Under the pieces are notes generated by a model. It was not told where the DNA came from, made no database searches, and was given only the letters and a program-made list of their open reading frames with translations. Of a stretch of 64,000 bases of DNA, positions 60,441-64,000 are shown piece by piece. Numbering within the stretch: the stretch's first letter is position 1; each line of letters starts with the position of its first letter. Origin of the DNA: Combretum micranthum (taxonomy: Eukaryota; Streptophyta; Magnoliopsida; Myrtales; Combretaceae); assembly GCA_024138025.1 (NCBI GenBank), contig JAMXBD010000055.1:124001-188000 (forward strand), read 5' to 3'. The position numbers and the translations under genes are program-made.

Positions 60441-60619
60441 TTGTCCAAATAGGGTTGGCTAGTAGAACAATAACGGGCCAGTGTAGTGTAGTGGTAATAC
60501 TTTGTCATCATATACTTTATTCTACTGTAGTAGTGAAACATGCTTTTACCTTATGTTTCATCTGCTTGTTTTGATCTACCTATGCCGCATTGACAATAGC
60601 CATTTCTTTGTCCTATATA

Positions 60620-60960
60620 GATGGATCAGGACCGACAGATAGCTCATTACTTACAGAGCAGCCTATTCATTGGTGAGGCTAGCTTAGGAGGGGCAGGTAA
60701 GTTTATTTTTGCAATCCACAATTTATAATAAGTAATTTATGTTTCTTATAGCTTTGTAACTTCTCTGCAAGAGCATGTGGTTTTGAATTGTAGCCGTAGA
60801 GAGGTGAAGTTGAGGCGACAATATGACGTCCCTACATAGTTAGACGATCGCTTAGTGCCATTCCTGTCATAGGCGGGTTTCATTGGTGTCACGGTCCGAG
60901 AGTTGAGGACTTTATGGGGATATTTAGCTTGGGCCTGTTTGAGTTATGAGTGGCATCAGC
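60620..60960 (+). pseudogene. Possible plant mobile domain (PMD) gene fragment
   Basis: MDQDRQIAHYLQSSLFIGEA begins at about 60621. A GT..AG intron-like gap (60697 to about 60793) is followed by RREVKLRRQYDVPT, a stop, LDDRLVPFLS, a stop, and AGFIGVTVRELRTLWGYL. The wording resembles the start of plant mobile domain (MAIN-like) proteins, some of which are carried by MULEs. Stops make it non-functional. The match is by memory of the pattern only. Confidence 0.35.
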
Positions 60961-61689
60961 AGAAGGTTTGTTCATGGTTGGGTTATCTCTGAAGACGGGT
61001 CTACCCTCCCATGGGAAAACTGGTTGAAAGTTGATGTTGCTCTATTGATGAGGCCAAGGCAGGCCAAAACCAGTTAGTATAGTCGAACTTCCCATATGAG
61101 GGATTGTGGCAAAGTCCAGATGGTGCTCCTTATGAGAATGCGGGGCTCGGAACTGACCTAGGAAGTCAAGAAAGATTAGTATTGCATATTTAGATTTAGG
61201 CTTTTTGGCTAAATGTTAGCCATTAACTTTTTATTAAAATGAATTCTCATTAAATATTATTTAATAGAAGCATCGAATCATACATATTTTGACAGCATTA
61301 GCACTAATTTACCAAAATTTGGAGATAAAATATTAAATTGCCAAACATTGAAAACATAAACATTTGGTCTGCCTTTATCCCTATCATTTATAATATTTAT
61401 TTTAATAGTAGATGATTAACTGAACAATTCTATTGATAAGACCATTGAAGTTCCTCGTCTTTATATAGTCACTATATCCATATATGTCATTAAACGTAAC
61501 ATATGAGATGATATATATACACACACACAACACACAAAATTGTTTCTTTTGAACAATTCCAATATTTATTATCTACATCTCTTTTCAAGGAGATTTTGTC
61601 ATTAACACAAAACTAATCTTTCTAGTATCAAATTCCTTACGGTAAAAGGTTCTGCTTAACATCGAAAAAAGTCTAAAAGAAAGATAGAA
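60961..61689. other. Intergenic or MULE tail, no gene recognised
   Basis: It includes a (TA)n(CA)n microsatellite at 61511-61529. No clear MULE terminus was found. Confidence 0.45.
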
Positions 61690-62099
61690 CCATCAAAATG
61701 TGGTGATCCTTTCAAAAGCTCCATATGCTTGGATGTGCCTACAACTCAGGATTCCAAATCTATGAGAAACTATAATTATGCTATGTTCAAAATTACTTCT
61801 CAACTGAAAATATGTGGAGAAAAAGTTACAGATGTTGATATTCTTGCAAAAATATTCTCCACTTTCATGCCTCAAATATGTTCATGCATCAATTATATTG
61901 TGGAAAAGGCTGTTAAAAAATATTATGAACAAATTTCATGTTTGCTAGTGGATGAGTAAAATAATGGTTTATTAATGAGAAATCATGATCTCCACCAATT
62001 AGATCTGCTCCATTCCTTGAAGTGATTGCAGCATCATTCAAGAATCATCAATGTGGTTGCACTCATGGGCGTGGAAGGAATCATCATAATCATCACAAT
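61690..62099 (+). pseudogene. Retroelement gag fragment (UBN2-type)
   Basis: It reads DSKSMRNYNYAMFKITSQLK, ICGEKVTDVDILAKIFSTFM, KKYYEQISCLLVDE, a stop, NNGLLMRNHD, then after a frame change CGCTHGRGRNHHNHHN. This is the order of the UBN2/copia-type gag of plant retroelements: a helical domain, EQNNELLMKNH-like linker and a basic RGRG stretch. It is broken by a stop and a frameshift and ends abruptly at 62099, where an LTR-like sequence begins. Confidence 0.8.
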
Positions 62100-63616
62100 T
62101 GTAAGGACCCGAGTACAACACCTATATAAAATAGATGAATTCGAGTCCGTAACCACATATAAACTGCAGTATTATATGTAAGGTTGTCTTAAAAGAAAGG
62201 TTTGAAGAATTGTTTGTCCAAATTCTTTTTAAGAAATAATGTGAGAACTATAGATATTTTTTTTAATTTCTAAGAAAAACATACATCATTATCATCACAT
62301 ATCACAAGAGATAAAACTTAAATATACATAACTAAGTATAGATATTACAAACAAAGGTTAATGATAAGCCTTAAAAAAAAGATATAAAAGATAAACAAAG
62401 CTCCAACATTAATACATATTCTTCCAAAAGATAGTCTATCATAATCCATTACAAAGAGGAATCCATGTAGTTCAAGGCCAACTTAATCTTCCAAACTATT
62501 AAGAAAATCTTCAAAATCAGTCCCATAACCCATGCTAGCATAAAACTCATCATCTTAGGATCCTGTAAAGATAAAATAATGAGCCAAAGATCCAGTACAC
62601 AAGTAACGAAAACAAAGGCTAGTAATGCGCACAAGCTTAATCTATATACATATGCAACAATCAATAAGTTATTAGAAAGTCTTTAATTAATCAAACAACA
62701 CTGGAGTATTCAGGCTCCGGAAAATAGGGACATTTTGGAGACCTGAGTAACGACCTCGACGCTCGGGGGATTGATATAAGTTGTTCGGGGACTCATATCT
62801 TCTAGATGATATATCTAAAAACGAAAAATAGTCTCATCTAAGGTTCTCAGCCGTTTATTACCTTTACTTATCTTAGTCCATAACATCACCCAATTCAAGT
62901 CTCGAAACATCGAATTAAATCATGTTACTTCATCCTAAGCTTAAGTAAATGTTATATCGATACTAAAAACCCCATCGACTACCCGTTGTACCACTTATAA
63001 AAGTCATTGCATCATGACAAAGGTGGCCTAAGCGCCTAAAACTACCATGTCATTGAATCATGATAGAGTGCCGCTCCCGAACCGGATTCAACAGCTAATA
63101 GACAACCAATTCAAACATAGTTTAAGTTTTCATAAATTAGAGTAAACATGTTACTGCGTACCTGAGATATTTTCAAACAAAGAAGGTGTAACTAGTCCTG
63201 AAGGTGACATCAAATCTGATAAAAGAGATTAAATTAATAAAACTTTGACATTAATTCAAAACAAGAACTCGCACTTGCACAAAGTTCAATTCTAAACAAA
63301 GTTCACACAAAATTTAACATGTATTCTCACACATACGTAACTTAACATATACAATAAGTTCATTTAAATCATGCTTGATTATATTAATTAATTAGCACAA
63401 CACATCACTTTTCACTTATCTATCTCAATTTGGCTCAAAAGATTCGTTTCCTAAGCAATTACACATTTAACAAAGAAACATAAGTTTTTAGCCTTGTTTG
63501 AAAATTGTATAAATGAAGTTGGGATATGAATTGTGTTTGATGAGGATTGAAAGTGTGTAAAAGCTGCAATTTTTGAATGAAAACAGAGGAATTATGTTTC
63601 AAAAATTTTCTAGTTG

Positions 63617-63785
63617 TACACTACTCCTACACGGGTCGTGTACATGTACTCGTGACTTAACATAATCAAATTTCTACATACACTACCCCTACACGGGTCG
63701 TGTACATTTACTCGTGAGTCCACATAATCAAATTTCTATATACACTACCCATACACGAGTCGTGTATATATATTTTCACAAAATT
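63617..63785. repeat. Minisatellite, 62-bp unit with a palindrome
   Basis: Units start at 63617, 63679 and 63741 with TACACTAC, at an exact 62-bp period; the third is partial. Each contains TACACG(G/A)GTCGTGTA, a palindrome of ACACG and CGTGT arms around GGT or AGT, followed in the first two by ACTCGTGA and AATCAAATTTCTA. Confidence 0.88.
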
Positions 63786-63949
63786 GTACTTTATGAGATG
63801 ATATTTATCTTCTTAGTTGACTTTTGGGGCTGCCTTATTTAAGGCTTTACATGGGCTTGTTTTTTTGTAAATAAATGGGCTTATTTTTTGGCATTAAATG
63901 TGTTTTTGGGCTTGGTTAATGTCTAGAAGAATTCTGCTATGTTGAGGAA

Positions 63950-63969
63950 ATATATATATATATATATAT
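63950..63969. repeat. (TA)10 microsatellite
   Basis: An uninterrupted alternating TA run near the end of the window. Confidence 0.9.
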
Positions 63970-64000
63970 TTAGTATGTTTACTTGTTTTAAGCTAGTTTA

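Larger units (their letters stand above)
62100..64000 (-). mobile_element. Partial LTR running off the window
   Basis: TGTAAGGACCCGAGT begins exactly where the gag fragment ends. Its start and composition resemble the solo LTR at 44059 (TGTAACGCCC), including a run such as AATGAGCCAAAGATCCAGTA, comparable to AATGAGCGAAAACGTCCAGT. If it is an LTR, its - strand ends GGGTCCTTACA. The other end, target duplication and any internal region lie beyond 64000, so this is tentative. No gene was recognised inside; the open frame at 62449-62664 has no domain. Confidence 0.55.

Noticed and set aside
59986..60541. A 140-codon and a 74-codon open frame on the - strand
   Set aside because: They are antisense to the MULE zinc-finger region and are frame shadows.
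1..64000. tRNA genes, known plant microRNA precursors, organelle DNA insertions or CRISPR-like arrays
   Set aside because: No tRNA B-box-like GGTTCGAATCC in a foldable context, no familiar mature microRNA sequence, no recognised plastid or mitochondrial gene, and no regularly spaced short repeats other than the 62-bp minisatellite.

Overview
This is a nuclear window from a flowering plant, probably a eudicot; I cannot name the species. It is AT-rich and intron-bearing. Three host genes sit in a large amount of dead transposon sequence. No rRNA, tRNA, CRISPR array or bacterial-type operon was seen.

Host genes. (1) A class I KNOX (TALE homeobox) gene lies on the + strand at 22066-28166. It has five exons and a third intron of about 4.3 kb. 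As written, its last exon carries a one-base frameshift and a stop just before the DNA-recognition helix, and a second shift near the C-terminus. It is therefore either a recent null allele or the site of assembly indel errors. (2) An intact single-exon nicotianamine synthase gene lies on the - strand at 39876-40847. (3) A two-exon gene of unknown function lies on the - strand at 53913-56281. It encodes 272 residues with an N-terminal membrane anchor or signal, a glycine-rich hydrophobic core and an acidic tail ending in YDEL. The three genes do not obviously act together.

Mobile DNA from left to right. A complete but dead Ty3/gypsy LTR retrotransposon occupies 287-6036 (both LTRs, imperfect 5-bp target duplication, gag to integrase in pieces). 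A possible LTR relic with two 195-bp tandem repeats lies at 8040-8845. A truncated Ty1/copia element on the - strand at 10661-13484 has LTR-like direct repeats at both ends. An RNase H (RVT_3-type) relic is at 13953-14300. A long inverted-repeat MITE is at 16901-17242. A 0.5-kb tandem duplication at 19619-20768 leads into a 161-bp CACTA-type MITE with a TTG target duplication. After the KNOX gene come a 5'-truncated LINE (30750-32415, - strand, poly-A tail present), a 0.9-kb tandem duplication (33740-35570), another inverted-repeat MITE (39171-39466), a small Harbinger-like MITE (43775-43977) and a 1.95-kb solo LTR with perfect TATTG target duplications (44059-46004). The right end holds a decayed MULE (57973-60440) with a possible plant-mobile-domain second gene, then a retroelement gag fragment that seems to be interrupted at 62100 by the start of another LTR running off the window.

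No clearly new biological system was recognised. The observations most worth checking are the frameshifted KNOX exon, the tandem repeats upstream of the nicotianamine synthase gene, the YDEL-ended protein, and several structured repeats (hairpin array, 62-bp palindrome-bearing minisatellite, 35-bp AT palindrome).
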